From assembly GCF_016650815.1 (NCBI RefSeq), contig NZ_JAEKEZ010000033.1, positions 539,883-603,882 on the forward strand: a stretch of DNA of 64,000 nt, written 5' to 3'. The notes under the pieces were generated by a model, which saw only the letters and a list, made by a program, of their open reading frames with translations, did no database searches and had not been told where the DNA came from. Both the position numbers and the translations under genes were made by a program. The stretch comes from Pseudomonas sp. TH31. GTDB taxonomy: Bacteria; Pseudomonadota; Gammaproteobacteria; Pseudomonadales; Pseudomonadaceae. Positions 10,526-20,434 of the stretch are shown here, in pieces (within the stretch, counting starts at the first letter, position 1; each line of letters starts with the position of its first letter).

Positions 10526-11961
10526 CAATAGACTTCCTTCGTGGAAAGAATGGCCGGTACCGTCATGAAAACGATGTACAAATCCAGCCAGACCGACCAT
10601 TTCGAGATGTACTCGAGGTCGTATTGGACGCGCTTCTGGATTTTGTACAGGGTGTCGGTTTCGCCCCGGTAGCCATTGATCTGGGCCCATCCGGTAATCC
10701 CGGGCTTCACCCGGTGGCGAGAGCTGTATTCGCGTACCGCCTCCTCGAAAGGCACACCGGCAGCCTTGGTCGCGGTGGCGTGTGGCCGGGGGCCGACGAT
10801 TGACATGTTGCCCAGCAACACGTTGAACAGTTGCGGCAGCTCGTCGATGCTGGTCTTGCGAATAAAACGCCCGACGCGGGTGATTCGCGGATCTTCACGC
10901 GTGGTTTGGCGTTCCGCGTTGCGGTCGGTCTGGTTGACATACATCGATCTGAACTTGAATACCCGAATCAGCCGGTCGTTGTAGCCGTAACGTTTTTGCC
11001 GAAACAGCGCCGGGCCTTCGGAATCGAGCCGCACGGCCAGGGCGGTCAGCAGCAGGATCGGTGACAACAGCACAATGCCCAGCGTCGCGAGGACGATGTC
11101 CTCGAAACGCTTGATCAGCGGAGACCAGCCCTTTAGCGGCAACTCGGACGTATTGAACATCAGGATGCCGGCGACATCGGTGATGCGGTTGTGGCCAAAA
11201 CGCAGTGTGGTGATGTCGGGAACGAGTGCCACGTTCACCGACATCTGGCGCAAGCGTTTGACCAGGTCACCGATTCGGGCTTCCGCCGCCCAGGGAAGGG
11301 CGATCAGGACCTGGTTGACCTGCTCGGTGCGAATCAGGTTTTCCAGGTCACGGCTGTTTCCCAGCAGCGGCAGACCCGACAATTCGGTCGGAATACGCTC
11401 GGTGCGGTCATCGATGAAACCGATCAGCCCGGAGCGGATATCGCCGTTGCGCTGTATGTGCTCGGCGACGAACAGGGCGCTTTCGGTGAATCCCAGGATG
11501 ACGGTGCGTTGCAGGAATTTGCCGGTGTCCATCCAGAATCGGAAAAGGCGCAGCAGCAGCAATCGCTCGATGCCGAACATCACCAGGCTTGCGAAAAACC
11601 AGAGGGCCAGGTGACGTGCCCTGAAGACTGGCAACAGGTGCAGCCCCTGATACATGAACAGCAGAATGCAGAAGGCGGAGGTCCAGGCCATCAGCATCAC
11701 TCGAAAACGCAGGCGGTTGCTGAAAAAATCCTCGCGGTACACACCCAGCGCCTGAAACATGATGACGGTCAACAGCGCAAAGAACACCAACAGGCCCAGC
11801 ACCGTGTGCCACACCTCTTGCGTGAGAGATTCGAGGCAAAAAAGCAGAACGACCGCCGGTAATGCTGCAGACAGGGCATGGGTGAGTTTTACGCCAGCAA
11901 TGAAAAGTTCCATGAACCCGGCACGTGTCAAGAACCTGCTATCAATCGACTTCTCAAGCAT
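10525..11961 (-). CDS. pslA: PslA, undecaprenyl-phosphate glycosylphosphotransferase
   Basis: 478 residues, identical in length to PslA. The N-terminal half has about four transmembrane helices and a CoA-binding-like domain. A further membrane helix (IVLATLGIVLLSPILLLTAL) leads into the bacterial sugar transferase domain with RFIRKTSIDELPQLFNVL and NMSIVGPRPH, the signature of polyprenyl glycosylphosphotransferases. It starts Psl assembly by moving a sugar phosphate onto the lipid carrier. It is the first gene of the operon; the region upstream carries the promoter described separately. Confidence 0.93.
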   Translation of the reverse strand: MLEKSIDSRFLTRAGFMELFIAGVKLTHALSAALPAVVLLFCLESLTQEVWHTVLGLLVFFALLTVIMFQALGVYREDFFSNRLRFRVMLMAWTSAFCILLFMYQGLHLLPVFRARHLALWFFASLVMFGIERLLLLRLFRFWMDTGKFLQRTVILGFTESALFVAEHIQRNGDIRSGLIGFIDDRTERIPTELSGLPLLGNSRDLENLIRTEQVNQVLIALPWAAEARIGDLVKRLRQMSVNVALVPDITTLRFGHNRITDVAGILMFNTSELPLKGWSPLIKRFEDIVLATLGIVLLSPILLLTALAVRLDSEGPALFRQKRYGYNDRLIRVFKFRSMYVNQTDRNAERQTTREDPRITRVGRFIRKTSIDELPQLFNVLLGNMSIVGPRPHATATKAAGVPFEEAVREYSSRHRVKPGITGWAQINGYRGETDTLYKIQKRVQYDLEYISKWSVWLDLYIVFMTVPAILSTKEVY

Positions 11962-12087
11962 GTCAGCCCTTCACTGCCAGGAAGCCCCGGCTCGACTACA
12001 GATGAAAATTAAGGGCAGTGCCAGGTTGCGAACGTAGCGCCGCGCATCTTTGCCAGGTTGGCCATTTCAAATTTCAATGATGGCTTT

Positions 12088-12117
12088 ATAATGCTACCGG
12101 CGCTTTATTAGTGTCAA
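12088..12117 (-). promoter_or_regulatory. psl promoter: Candidate sigma70-type promoter of the psl operon
   Basis: On the minus strand TTGACA (12117-12112) is followed after 18 bases by CATTAT (12093-12088), about 130 bases before the pslA start. The surrounding block is AT-rich compared with the genes on either side. It is the best consensus match seen by eye in the 425-base gap between the RND operon and pslA. The 18-base spacer and imperfect -10 make this tentative. Confidence 0.4.
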
Positions 12118-12126
12118 CTCGTTGAC
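12113..12126. promoter_or_regulatory. FleQ-box-like palindrome overlapping the psl promoter -35
   Basis: GTCAACTCGTTGAC is a perfect 6-2-6 palindrome. The published FleQ consensus of P. aeruginosa is GTCAnTAAATTGAC, so the GTCA and TTGAC ends match at the right spacing while the centre differs. FleQ with c-di-GMP is known to control psl and pel transcription in P. aeruginosa. Overlap with the -35 would suit repression. The match is by eye only. The remainder of 11962-12386 shows no gene. Confidence 0.45.
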
Positions 12127-12386
12127 TTAAATAGGGTGACGAAGGGAGTTTTATTATTGATGGAAGTGATGTGACGTATATTTGACAGGTCATCGTACTG
12201 ATGCACCCTGCATCCGAATAACGCTCACTTGGCCAGCTGCGGCTGACCGCGTATTTTTTGAGTCTGGTTCAGCCCCTGCATTCTGTCCAATGAGGTCGTC
12301 AGACAATTTCATGTGAGCACCATGACAGGTTTCAACCGGTGCGTAGGTCTGTGGCGAGATTTGTTCAGAATATCAGCCCCGGTCTA

Positions 12387-15300
12387 TCACTCGGCCGCAT
12401 CGGCGAGAGGCTCTGGTGTCGTCTCGGTTTCGTGATGGTGGGTGGATCCGATGAACAGGTACATCGCGGGCACCATGAACAGTGTCAGCAGGGTACCAAT
12501 CGAAAGGCCCGAGAAAATCACCAGGCCCATGTCATGCCGTCCCGCCGCACCCGCGCCGGAAGCCCACACGAGGGGCGCCACACCCAGCACCATCGCCGCG
12601 GTGGTCATCAGGATCGGCCGCAGCCGTACGCCCGCCGCTTCTTCAATGGCCTCGCGCTTGCTGTGTCCGGCACGTTGCAGTTCGTTGGCGAACTGCACGA
12701 TCAGAATCCCGTGCTTGGTGATGAGGCCGAGGAGGGTGACAAGGCCCACCTGCGTGTACACGTTGATCGACGCGAACCCCATGGTGATGAACGCCAAGGC
12801 ACCGAAGAGCGCCGGTGGCACTGAAAACAGGATCACCACCGGGTCCCGGTAACTCTCGAACTGGAAGGCCAACGCCAGATAGACGATGAGGATCGAAAAC
12901 AGGAGCAGGCCGACGAATCCGCCGGATTCCTGAATGAACTGGCGTGATTCCCCGGAGAAGTCGGACGAGTAGCCGGAGGGCGCGACGTTTTTCAGAATAC
13001 CTCCCAGTTTTTGCAGCAACTCACCCTGAGCCGTGCCACTGACCCCGGAAATGGTCGCCGAGTTGAGTTGCTGGAAGTGGTTGACCGACTCCGGTTCCGT
13101 TGAGGTCTCGATATGCGCCACGGTGCGCGCGGGAATCATTGCCCCTGACGGCGTGCGGATGTAGTAGTCGAGAATCTGGTCCGGGTTGAGCCGGTTGAGC
13201 TGCGCCACCTGAGGAATGACTTTGTACGAGCGCCCGGCCGTCGAGAAGTAATTGACGTAGTTGCCGCCCAGTGCGGCCGACAACGCCGCGCCAACGTCGG
13301 CTTGAGTCATGCCCAGGGCGGCAATTTTTCCCGATCAACCACCAGTTTGGCCTGTGGTTTGTCGAGTTTCAGGTCCAGGTCCGAGAAATAGAACAGCTGC
13401 TGTTTCAGCGCCTCGGCCAACACGGCATTGGCCACTTCATTCAGGTTCTCGACTGTGTCGGTGGTGGTGATGACAAACTGCACCGGTAGCCCTTGAGCGC
13501 CCGGTAATGACGGTAACGGGAACGCCGCGATGGACGCACCAGGTATCTGACTCCACTTCTGTTGCAGTTCCAGGATCAACTGCGCCTGCGATCGATCGCG
13601 GTCGCCCCAGGACTTCATCAGCACGCCGCCAAGTCCCTGGTTCAGCGCCGGCAAACCGGTCAATTGGAACATCTGCGCATACTCAGGCTCCTGTTTCGCA
13701 ATCTGGAAGGCCTGATCTGCAATCCTTTCCATCTGCTGCGGCGACGCCGTCGGCGGGCCTTTGATCTGCATGAACACCAGCCCCTGATCCTCGGTAGGCG
13801 ACAGCTCGCTCTTGGCGGTCATGCCACTGGCCGCCACCAGCAGGAACAGCAGGAAGCCGAAGATCACCAGTACCGGCCAGGCATCCAGCCCGGCGGACAG
13901 CACGCGGTGATAACGGCCACGTAGCCAGTCGAAATACTCATCCAGCTTGCGGGCGAATTTTCCTTCTTCCTGACCGGTCTTGAACAACCTCGAGGTCATC
14001 ATCGGCGACAGGGTCAACGCCACCACCGCCGACACCGATACCGCGCCGGCCAGCGAGAAGCAGAACTCCTTGAACAGCGCTCCCGTCAGGCCGCTGCGAA
14101 GGCCGATCGGCACGTACGCGGCAATCAACACCACGGTCATGGCGACGATCGGACCACCCAGTTCCCGTGCTGCATGCAACGCGGCCTCCAACACACTTTT
14201 GCCTTCCTCCTTGATATGCCGGTCAACGTTTTCCACCACGATGATCGCATCATCGACCACCAATCCGATCGCCAGCACCAACGCCAGCAGCGTCAGCAGG
14301 TTGATGGTGTAGCCCAGTAAAAACATGATGAAGAAAGTGCCGATCAGCGACAGCGGAATTGCCACCAACGGCACAATCACCGCACGGAACGAGCCGAGGA
14401 ACAGGTAGATCACAATCGAGACGATCACCATGGCTTCGGCCAGGGTTTTCACGACCTCCTCGATGGACGTGTTGATGAACGCCGTGGAGTCGTAGACGAT
14501 TTCGCCACGAACACCCGCGGGCAATTGCGATTGCAGTTCGGGGAATACTTTGCGCACGTTATCGGCGACGTTGAGGATGTTGGCCGTTGGCGCAGTCTTG
14601 ATACCGATGAACACCGAGCGCTTGCCGGAGAACGCGACGCTGCTGTCGTAGTTTTCCGCCCCGAGGCTGACGGTCGCGACATCTTCCAGGTACACCAGCG
14701 CATCGCCGTTCTGCTTGATCACCAGTCGCTTGAACTCATCCACTGTGTGCAAATCAGTCCCCGCGGTCAGGTCGACGGTGATCATTTGCCCTTTGGTCGA
14801 GCCGACAGCGGACAGGTAATTGTTGTTGGCCAGGGCCACGGAAACGTCCTGCGCCGAGACGTTATGCGCCGCCAGTTTGTTCGGGTCCAGCCAGGCGCGC
14901 ATGGCGAATTGGCGGGCACCGAGGATTTCTGCGGTCTGCACACCTTCGAGGGAATCGAGTTTGGGCTTGATCACCCGCACCAGATAATCGGTGATGTTGT
15001 TGGTCGGCAAGGTATCGCTGTAGAAGCCAAGGTACATGGCGTCGGTGGTCTGCCCGACGGCCACCGTCAGCACCGGCTCCTGAGCCTGTGCCGGCAGCTG
15101 GTTCTTGACCGAATTGACCTGGGTGTTGATCTCGGTCAGCGCTTTGCTGGCGTCATAGTTGAGCCGCAACGTCGCGGTAATGGTCGACGTACTGGTAATG
15201 CTCGAGGAGGCGAGGTAGTCGATCCCTTGGGCCTGGGCAACAGCGGCTTCCAGGGGTTGGGTGATGAAGCCGGCAATCGTCGAGGCATCCGCGCCGTAGT

Positions 15301-15451
15301 AGGCCGTGGTGATGGTCACGACGGTGTTTTCGGTGCGTGGCCACTGATTGACCGGCAACCCGAAGATCGAGCGCAGCCCCAGTATCAGGATGAACAACGA
15401 GATGACGACGGCCCAGACCGGTCGCTTGATGAAGGTATCAGTAAATTTCAT
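12387..15451 (-). pseudogene. RND (HAE1) multidrug efflux pump, single-base frameshift
   Basis: The inner-membrane proton/drug antiporter of a tripartite efflux system. The N-terminal piece (714 codons, MKFTDTFIKRPVWAVVISLF) holds the TM4 charge-relay motif GLVVDDAIIVVENV and the first periplasmic loop. The C-terminal piece (MTQADVGAALSAALGGNY to the end) lies in another frame. Adding one base to the TTTTT run at 13325-13329 gives DREKIAALGMTQ across the join and 1021 residues, a full-length RND pump. The operon order (minus strand) is outer membrane factor, adaptor, pump. The sequence belongs to the MexQ/MexI-like broad group, but the substrate and exact orthologue cannot be assigned. Confidence 0.88.
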
Positions 15452-15459
15452 GGGACACC

Positions 15460-16656
15460 TTATTGTTCTTGTGGCGTCGGGGCCGCGTCGTTCAGGGGCG
15501 CGTTAGTGTTATCGACCTTCACCGACGAGCCGTTTTTGAGCTTCATCTGGCCACTGGTGATCACCAGGTCGCCTTCCTTCACGCCAGAGACAATGGCGAC
15601 CTGATCACCCCGGGTCGGGCCTGTCTGGATGAAGGTCTGTTGCGCCGAGAGCACGTCCTCGCCCTTGTCATTTTTTGTCGTTGTGGCAATGAATACAGTG
15701 GTCCCGTAAGGGTTATAGGTGACGGAAGTCTGTGGAATGGTGAGGTAATGCTGCTTGTCGCCGGACTCGACAGAGGCCCGGGCAAACATGCCGGGCACCA
15801 GGCGTTGTACCGGGTTGCCGATGGTGGCCTCGACGGTGACGTTGCGCGTGGTCAGATCAAACTGGGTGTCGATAGACGTGACTTGCCCGGTAAATGTCTG
15901 TTTGGGCAGACCATCCGCCGTGACGGTGACGGGTTGTCCGATGGCAATCGCCTGCAACTGGGTTTGTGGCACGCTGAAGTCAATGTAGATGGGATCAAAG
16001 GTTTGCAGGGTTGCGATCTTGTCGCCGGGGTTGAGGTATTGGCCGGGATTGACACTGGTAATCCCGATGCGTCCGGCAAACGGTGCACGAATGCTTTTCT
16101 TCGCTACCAGCGCCCGTTGTTGCTCCGCTGCAGCGAGTTTTGCTTTCAGGTCGGCATCGTCGGCGTCGACCAGTGCTTGTGACACGGCACGTACCGCGAG
16201 TTGCGCCTTGTCACGTTTCAGAACAGTACCGGCCAAATCCGCCGTGGCTTCCAGCGAATGCAGTTGGGCGATGTCGGAATCGGCATTCAACTGGACGAGG
16301 AGGGCCTGGGCCGCAACTTCTTGCCCGGGTTTGAAGCCAATGGTGCGAACAATGCCGCCCACTTCAGTTGTCACATCGACCCCGCGCACGGCCTTCATCG
16401 AGCCCACCGCCGAGACGCTCGGTTGCCAATCGGCGAGCTGTGCCTTGATAGCGGTCACCACCGAGGGTGGTTGCGGCGCCTTTGATTGGGCTATCAGCTT
16501 CGATATTTGGGTGAACTTCACCCCGGCGATGATCGCGACGATGATCAGGACTACTGCGATCATGATGAGCATCGGTCGAAGCAGCCGCCGTTTGCGCGGG
16601 CTGCCTGGCTCGGGCGACCGAGGGGGCAGGGCGGTGTCAGTCTTGACGTCATCCAT
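15460..16656 (-). CDS. RND efflux periplasmic adaptor (MFP)
   Basis: 398 residues from the ATG at 16656; a GTG at 16668 overlapping the upstream stop is an alternative. A basic N-terminus and one membrane anchor (PMLIMIAVVLIIVAIIAGV) are followed by the lipoyl/barrel-sandwich halves, an alpha hairpin and the IRAPFAGRIGITSVNPGQYL motif typical of AcrA/MexA-family adaptors. It bridges the pump and the outer membrane factor. The pump start lies eight bases downstream, so the genes are one operon. Confidence 0.9.
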   Translation of the reverse strand: MDDVKTDTALPPRSPEPGSPRKRRLLRPMLIMIAVVLIIVAIIAGVKFTQISKLIAQSKAPQPPSVVTAIKAQLADWQPSVSAVGSMKAVRGVDVTTEVGGIVRTIGFKPGQEVAAQALLVQLNADSDIAQLHSLEATADLAGTVLKRDKAQLAVRAVSQALVDADDADLKAKLAAAEQQRALVAKKSIRAPFAGRIGITSVNPGQYLNPGDKIATLQTFDPIYIDFSVPQTQLQAIAIGQPVTVTADGLPKQTFTGQVTSIDTQFDLTTRNVTVEATIGNPVQRLVPGMFARASVESGDKQHYLTIPQTSVTYNPYGTTVFIATTTKNDKGEDVLSAQQTFIQTGPTRGDQVAIVSGVKEGDLVITSGQMKLKNGSSVKVDNTNAPLNDAAPTPQEQ

Positions 16657-16664
16657 GGAAGTTC

Positions 16665-18317
16665 TCACTGGTTCGGTTGTTCGAGTCGGGCGGCAAGCGG
16701 TTTATCTGAAGGCGTATTCCGCGCGGGTTGCTGAGCGCTGTCGGGCATGACTTCCTTCAGCGACGGCAAACCAAACCGGTCGGGCTTGCCCGCCGTGGCC
16801 GGGTCTACGTCAGTGCGGTTCCACCAGCCACCGCCCAGTGCCTGGAAGAGTGCAGTGGTATCGCTATAGCGCGCGCCCTGGGCCTTGACCCGTGCGACGA
16901 TCGCGTTCTGGTAGGTTTGTTGCGCGGTGAGCAGATTCAGATAATCGACCGCACCGAGCCGAAACTGAGCCTGGGCCAGGTCCAGGCTTTGCTGGGCCGC
17001 ACGTTCGGCAATCACCTGTTGATTGAGGGCGTCGGCATCGGCTTGCAACGCCCTCAGTGCGTTGGCCACATCCTGGAACGCCGAGACCACGGCGCCACGG
17101 TAACGGGCTGCCGATTCGTCGTAGGCCGCCACGGCGGCACGCTTGCGATGTTCCAGTGCGCCGGCGTCAAAGATCGGCTGGGTGATCGATCCAGCGAGAC
17201 TCCAGATACCCGTGCCCGACGAAAACAAACGAGTGCCGGCCAGCACCTCGGAGCCCAGCGAACCGGTGATGCTGAATTGTGGCAACTGATTGGCCACGGC
17301 CACGCCAATGTTGGCACTGGCTTGATGCAGTTGGGCTTCGGCGGCACGCACATCGGGGCGTTGCTCGACGATGGCCGAGGGCAGGCTGACGGGCAGTTCC
17401 TCCGGCAGATGGAGCGAGGCCAACTCGAATCGCTCACCCTTGTCCTGGTTCGGAAAACGCCCCAGATAGGCCATCAATTGGTTGCGCGTTTGCGCGAGTT
17501 GCTTTTGCAGCGGCGGCAAGGTGGCGCGGGTTTGCGCCAGGCTCGCCTCCTGCGTAAGCACGTCGGTATCGGCGATCGCGCCCAGTTCGCGTCGTGATTT
17601 CAACAGGTCGAGCTGATCGCTCTGCAGCTGGATGATCTGCTCGGTGGCCGTCACCTGATCGCGTAAGGAGGCCAGCGTCACGGCAGTGTTGACGACGTTC
17701 GAACTCAAGGTGAGGTACGTCGCTTCCAATTGGTAACGTTCGTACTCGGCTTGCGCTGACGTGGATTCAATCTGGCGCCGGACGCCACCGAAAACATCGG
17801 GCGCATAGGAAACGCTCAGGGACGCTGAATTGACTGTCAGAATCGGTATCGAGGTGCTACCCGAACCGGCTGAACCCAACGTGACCGCCGACACCTTCTC
17901 GCGGGTTTTTGACGCGGAGCCACTCAGTGAAGGAAACAGCGAAGCCTGATCGGCAAACACCAATTCGTTGGCCTGACGCAGCGCCGCTTGCGCCGCCGCC
18001 ACATCGGCATTGGCGCGCAGGGCTTCTTCGACAAGCGCATTGAGCGTTGGCGAGCGGAACAGCGTCCACCACTGGCCGGGAATATCCATTCCGGCGACCA
18101 GTCGTTGCGCCGCGCCACCTGCAACGTCGCCGGCCGAGGCGGTGGTTGAAGGCAGCTTTTCCCGCGAGTAATCGGCGTTTTGCGCGACGTCGGGGCGGGA
18201 GAAGTTCGGTCCGACCTTGCAGCCGCCGAGCACGGTCAGGCACATAAAACAAACGAGAACCGGAGCCTGTGCGAGAGGCGTGGCAAGGCGCCGGATTGGG
18301 TATTTCAGATTGACCAC
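16665..18317 (-). CDS. RND efflux outer membrane factor lipoprotein (NodT/OprM family)
   Basis: A GTG at 18317 preceded by GAGAGAG is the preferred start and gives 550 residues; an ATG at 18353 lacks a ribosome site. The signal peptide ends in CLTVLGGCKVGPNFSRPDVA, a lipobox plus the VGPNFxRP motif that marks OprM-like factors. The two OEP repeats (long alpha helices, beta strands) follow, with NQLMAYLGRFP and EQRPDVRAAEAQLHQASAN conserved in the family. First gene of the tripartite efflux operon. Confidence 0.9.
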   Translation of the reverse strand: MVNLKYPIRRLATPLAQAPVLVCFMCLTVLGGCKVGPNFSRPDVAQNADYSREKLPSTTASAGDVAGGAAQRLVAGMDIPGQWWTLFRSPTLNALVEEALRANADVAAAQAALRQANELVFADQASLFPSLSGSASKTREKVSAVTLGSAGSGSTSIPILTVNSASLSVSYAPDVFGGVRRQIESTSAQAEYERYQLEATYLTLSSNVVNTAVTLASLRDQVTATEQIIQLQSDQLDLLKSRRELGAIADTDVLTQEASLAQTRATLPPLQKQLAQTRNQLMAYLGRFPNQDKGERFELASLHLPEELPVSLPSAIVEQRPDVRAAEAQLHQASANIGVAVANQLPQFSITGSLGSEVLAGTRLFSSGTGIWSLAGSITQPIFDAGALEHRKRAAVAAYDESAARYRGAVVSAFQDVANALRALQADADALNQQVIAERAAQQSLDLAQAQFRLGAVDYLNLLTAQQTYQNAIVARVKAQGARYSDTTALFQALGGGWWNRTDVDPATAGKPDRFGLPSLKEVMPDSAQQPARNTPSDKPLAARLEQPNQ

Positions 18318-18464
18318 TGTTTTTACTCTCTCGGGAATGTGGTATCTGCACATTTGAGGAGGGACAGCCCGAACCGGTCATGCCGGTTTTTTTGTGCAAG
18401 CTGTCCAACAGGATAGGTGAGTTCGCCAGTTTTGCCGTGGTCGTAGCATGAAGAACGGATCAGT

Positions 18465-18587
18465 TGGCCGGTTCGCGATATCTTCCGCCCAGCACTGCAC
18501 GTGGATGGATTGCAGCGCGGACAGGAATTCGGCAGCCGAGTACAGGTTGTTGCGCGCCAGTTGTCCGTACCAGGGCCAGACCGCGAT
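18465..18587 (-). pseudogene. C-terminal relic of a YghU-type glutathione S-transferase
   Basis: Directly after the binding-protein stop, in the same frame, the sequence reads IAVWPWYGQLARNNLYSAAE and continues to VQCWAEDIANRP. This is the C-terminal helical region of YghU-like glutathione S-transferases (WPWYG and the HVQRWADEIAxRP pattern). No N-terminal thioredoxin-fold part is present and similarity ends after about 41 codons. It is a gene fragment left by deletion and is not functional. The next ~150 bases to the efflux operon hold nothing recognisable. Confidence 0.55.
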
Positions 18588-19445
18588 CTAAGGAGCCAGG
18601 TCAGCCTTGAACCACTTCTCCGAAAGCCGTTTGACCGTCCCATCCACCAGGGCTGCGCTCAGGGCTTGGTTGAATTTTTCCTTCAAGTCAGTATCCCCCT
18701 TCCTGAACGCCAGGGCCTCGCCCGGGCCCCAAATGGGTCCACCTATCTTGGGGCCGACCATATGCGCAGCCTGGTTTTCCGGGTTTAGCAGCGCGGAGGA
18801 GAAAAACGTCACGTCATCGAAAGCAAAATCAATGCGGCCTGCGTTCAGGTCCATCATGTGCTCGCCGGACTTTTTATAGGTCCGGATGGTTGCGACATTT
18901 TTAAAGTTTTTCTCCACAAAGTCCGTGTAAGCCGTGCCGGACTGAATACCAATGACCTTATCTTTGACCAGCGAGCGCAACTGATCGATGGTGGCTTGGT
19001 CGTTGTTCTGATCACCGCTGAGCTTGACCACTTCATCGCTCGGGGCGCTTGCAATCACCGCTGGCGTTGAGCTGACAAACACACCCTGCGTGGCCGCATA
19101 CGGCTGTGAGAAAGCGACGATGGCCTCACGCTCCGGGGTAATCACGATGGCATCCATCAGCATGTCGAATTTGTTGGCGTTAAGCCCCGCGATCATCCCG
19201 TCCCAGTCCTGGGCTTGAAGCTTGCACTCAAGCTGGACTCTCGCGCACAGGTTCTTCAGCAGTTCAGGTTCGAAACCGGCAATCTCGCCGTTGGGTAGCG
19301 TGGTGTTCCAGGGTTCGTAAGCCCCCTCGGTGGCCACACGAACCGTTGTCCAGTCCTTCGCAGCGGCCATGCCAGTAAACAGCAGACTGCTGCCCAAGGC
19401 GGTACAGGCGAGCAGGTTTCGGGTAAAGCGAGTGATGGAATGCAT
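18588..19445 (-). CDS. Amino-acid ABC transporter substrate-binding protein
   Basis: 285 residues from the ATG at 19445. The signal peptide MHSITRFTRNLLACTALGSS ends near MAAA. The mature part has VRVATEGAYEPWNTTLPNGE and AGFEPELLKNLCARV, the opening of family 3 binding proteins for lysine/arginine/ornithine, octopine or nopaline. DMLMDAIVITPEREAIVAFS and KVIGIQSGTAYTDF are conserved lobe motifs. The carboxyl end (KWFKADLAP) meets a TAG stop that is followed in frame by a GST relic, so the natural end may have been trimmed. No permease or ATPase gene adjoins it: an orphan binding protein next to an oxygenase that may act on the same amino acid. Confidence 0.85.
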   Translation of the reverse strand: MHSITRFTRNLLACTALGSSLLFTGMAAAKDWTTVRVATEGAYEPWNTTLPNGEIAGFEPELLKNLCARVQLECKLQAQDWDGMIAGLNANKFDMLMDAIVITPEREAIVAFSQPYAATQGVFVSSTPAVIASAPSDEVVKLSGDQNNDQATIDQLRSLVKDKVIGIQSGTAYTDFVEKNFKNVATIRTYKKSGEHMMDLNAGRIDFAFDDVTFFSSALLNPENQAAHMVGPKIGGPIWGPGEALAFRKGDTDLKEKFNQALSAALVDGTVKRLSEKWFKADLAP

Positions 19446-19539
19446 GTGTTTCCCCAAAGAGTTCGAAAAGGATCGGCAGGGGCAAGCAATGACAGCCAAG
19501 GTGGGTCGAGGGCCTATTTATTAGACTGTTGCGTACGAG

Positions 19540-20328
19540 TCAGGCCGTTCGGCCGTAAAAGCCCAGTTGTTCCTCAGCACTGAACAGCACCCTGGGCTTT
19601 TCGTAGTACGAGAAAACAGCCACCATCCGTTCGCGGTTACCCTTGACTGGGGTGACGCGGTGCGCCGTGTTTTTACCGCGAAACACATTGAGCGTGCCGG
19701 CGCGCAACTTGAGTGTCTGCACCTGGGAATCACGCCCCTCAAGCAGTTCGGCCACGCCCGCATAGTTGGGATCATCACTGGTGCGCAAGTTGCTGCGGTA
19801 CTGGAATTCGCCACCTTCTTCGGGGGCCTGCAGCATCAGCGTGGTGGTGAATTCGGACCGATCGAAGTGCCAATTCAAGGTCTCACCCTGGCGGTAGCTC
19901 ATCACGTTGACGCGCGCCAAGGGGTCGGCCATCACGTGTAAGTGCGGCTTCTCCATGACCGCGGCCAGAAAGGCCACCAGGGGCGGGTACTCGTAGACGC
20001 CACTGACAAGGCTGCCCTTGAGTTGGTCTGCGCACAGGGTATGGCTGACCGTCTCGACGTTGCGTAATGCCGGATGATCCGCCGCCAAGCCCTCGATCTG
20101 TGGTTTGAAGTAGATATTGTGTGTGCGGCTGTGGGTATGGGATTCGCTGTTCATGGCCGGCTGAATTTGCTTGGCTGCCAGGCCCACGTTGTCCTCTGTG
20201 ATAAAGCCTTCCAGATTGAACATGCCGTTCTGGTTCAGCTCGTTGCGGGACTTCTCAACCAGGCGGTTCCACTCTTCGCTGCCTTCACGGTCGAGTGGAT
20301 AGCGCTCAAGATCTATGACGTTGTTCAT
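19540..20328 (-). CDS. 2-oxoglutarate/Fe(II)-dependent oxygenase (ArpA/BesD-like)
   Basis: 262 residues from the ATG at 20328, preceded by GAGAGGG; longer frames upstream are not credible. The metal site is visible: HFD in LNWHFDRSEFTTTLML and the distal His in NTAHRVTPVKGNRERM, with the Arg that binds 2-oxoglutarate nearby. The aspartate in HxD implies hydroxylase rather than halogenase chemistry, since BesD/HalD-type halogenases replace it with Gly. Family relatives act on free amino acids such as lysine or ornithine. The adjacent binding protein and divergent LysR gene support an amino-acid substrate. The substrate itself is an inference. Confidence 0.75.
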   Translation of the reverse strand: MNNVIDLERYPLDREGSEEWNRLVEKSRNELNQNGMFNLEGFITEDNVGLAAKQIQPAMNSESHTHSRTHNIYFKPQIEGLAADHPALRNVETVSHTLCADQLKGSLVSGVYEYPPLVAFLAAVMEKPHLHVMADPLARVNVMSYRQGETLNWHFDRSEFTTTLMLQAPEEGGEFQYRSNLRTSDDPNYAGVAELLEGRDSQVQTLKLRAGTLNVFRGKNTAHRVTPVKGNRERMVAVFSYYEKPRVLFSAEEQLGFYGRTA

Positions 20329-20434
20329 GATGACCCTCTCGTTGTAGATGGCTCCAACGTACCCCATGAAAATCTTCGCAACAACGGCATTAATTGTTAG
20401 CATCCCCCTAGTAAAACTTATGGGAGATGCGCTT

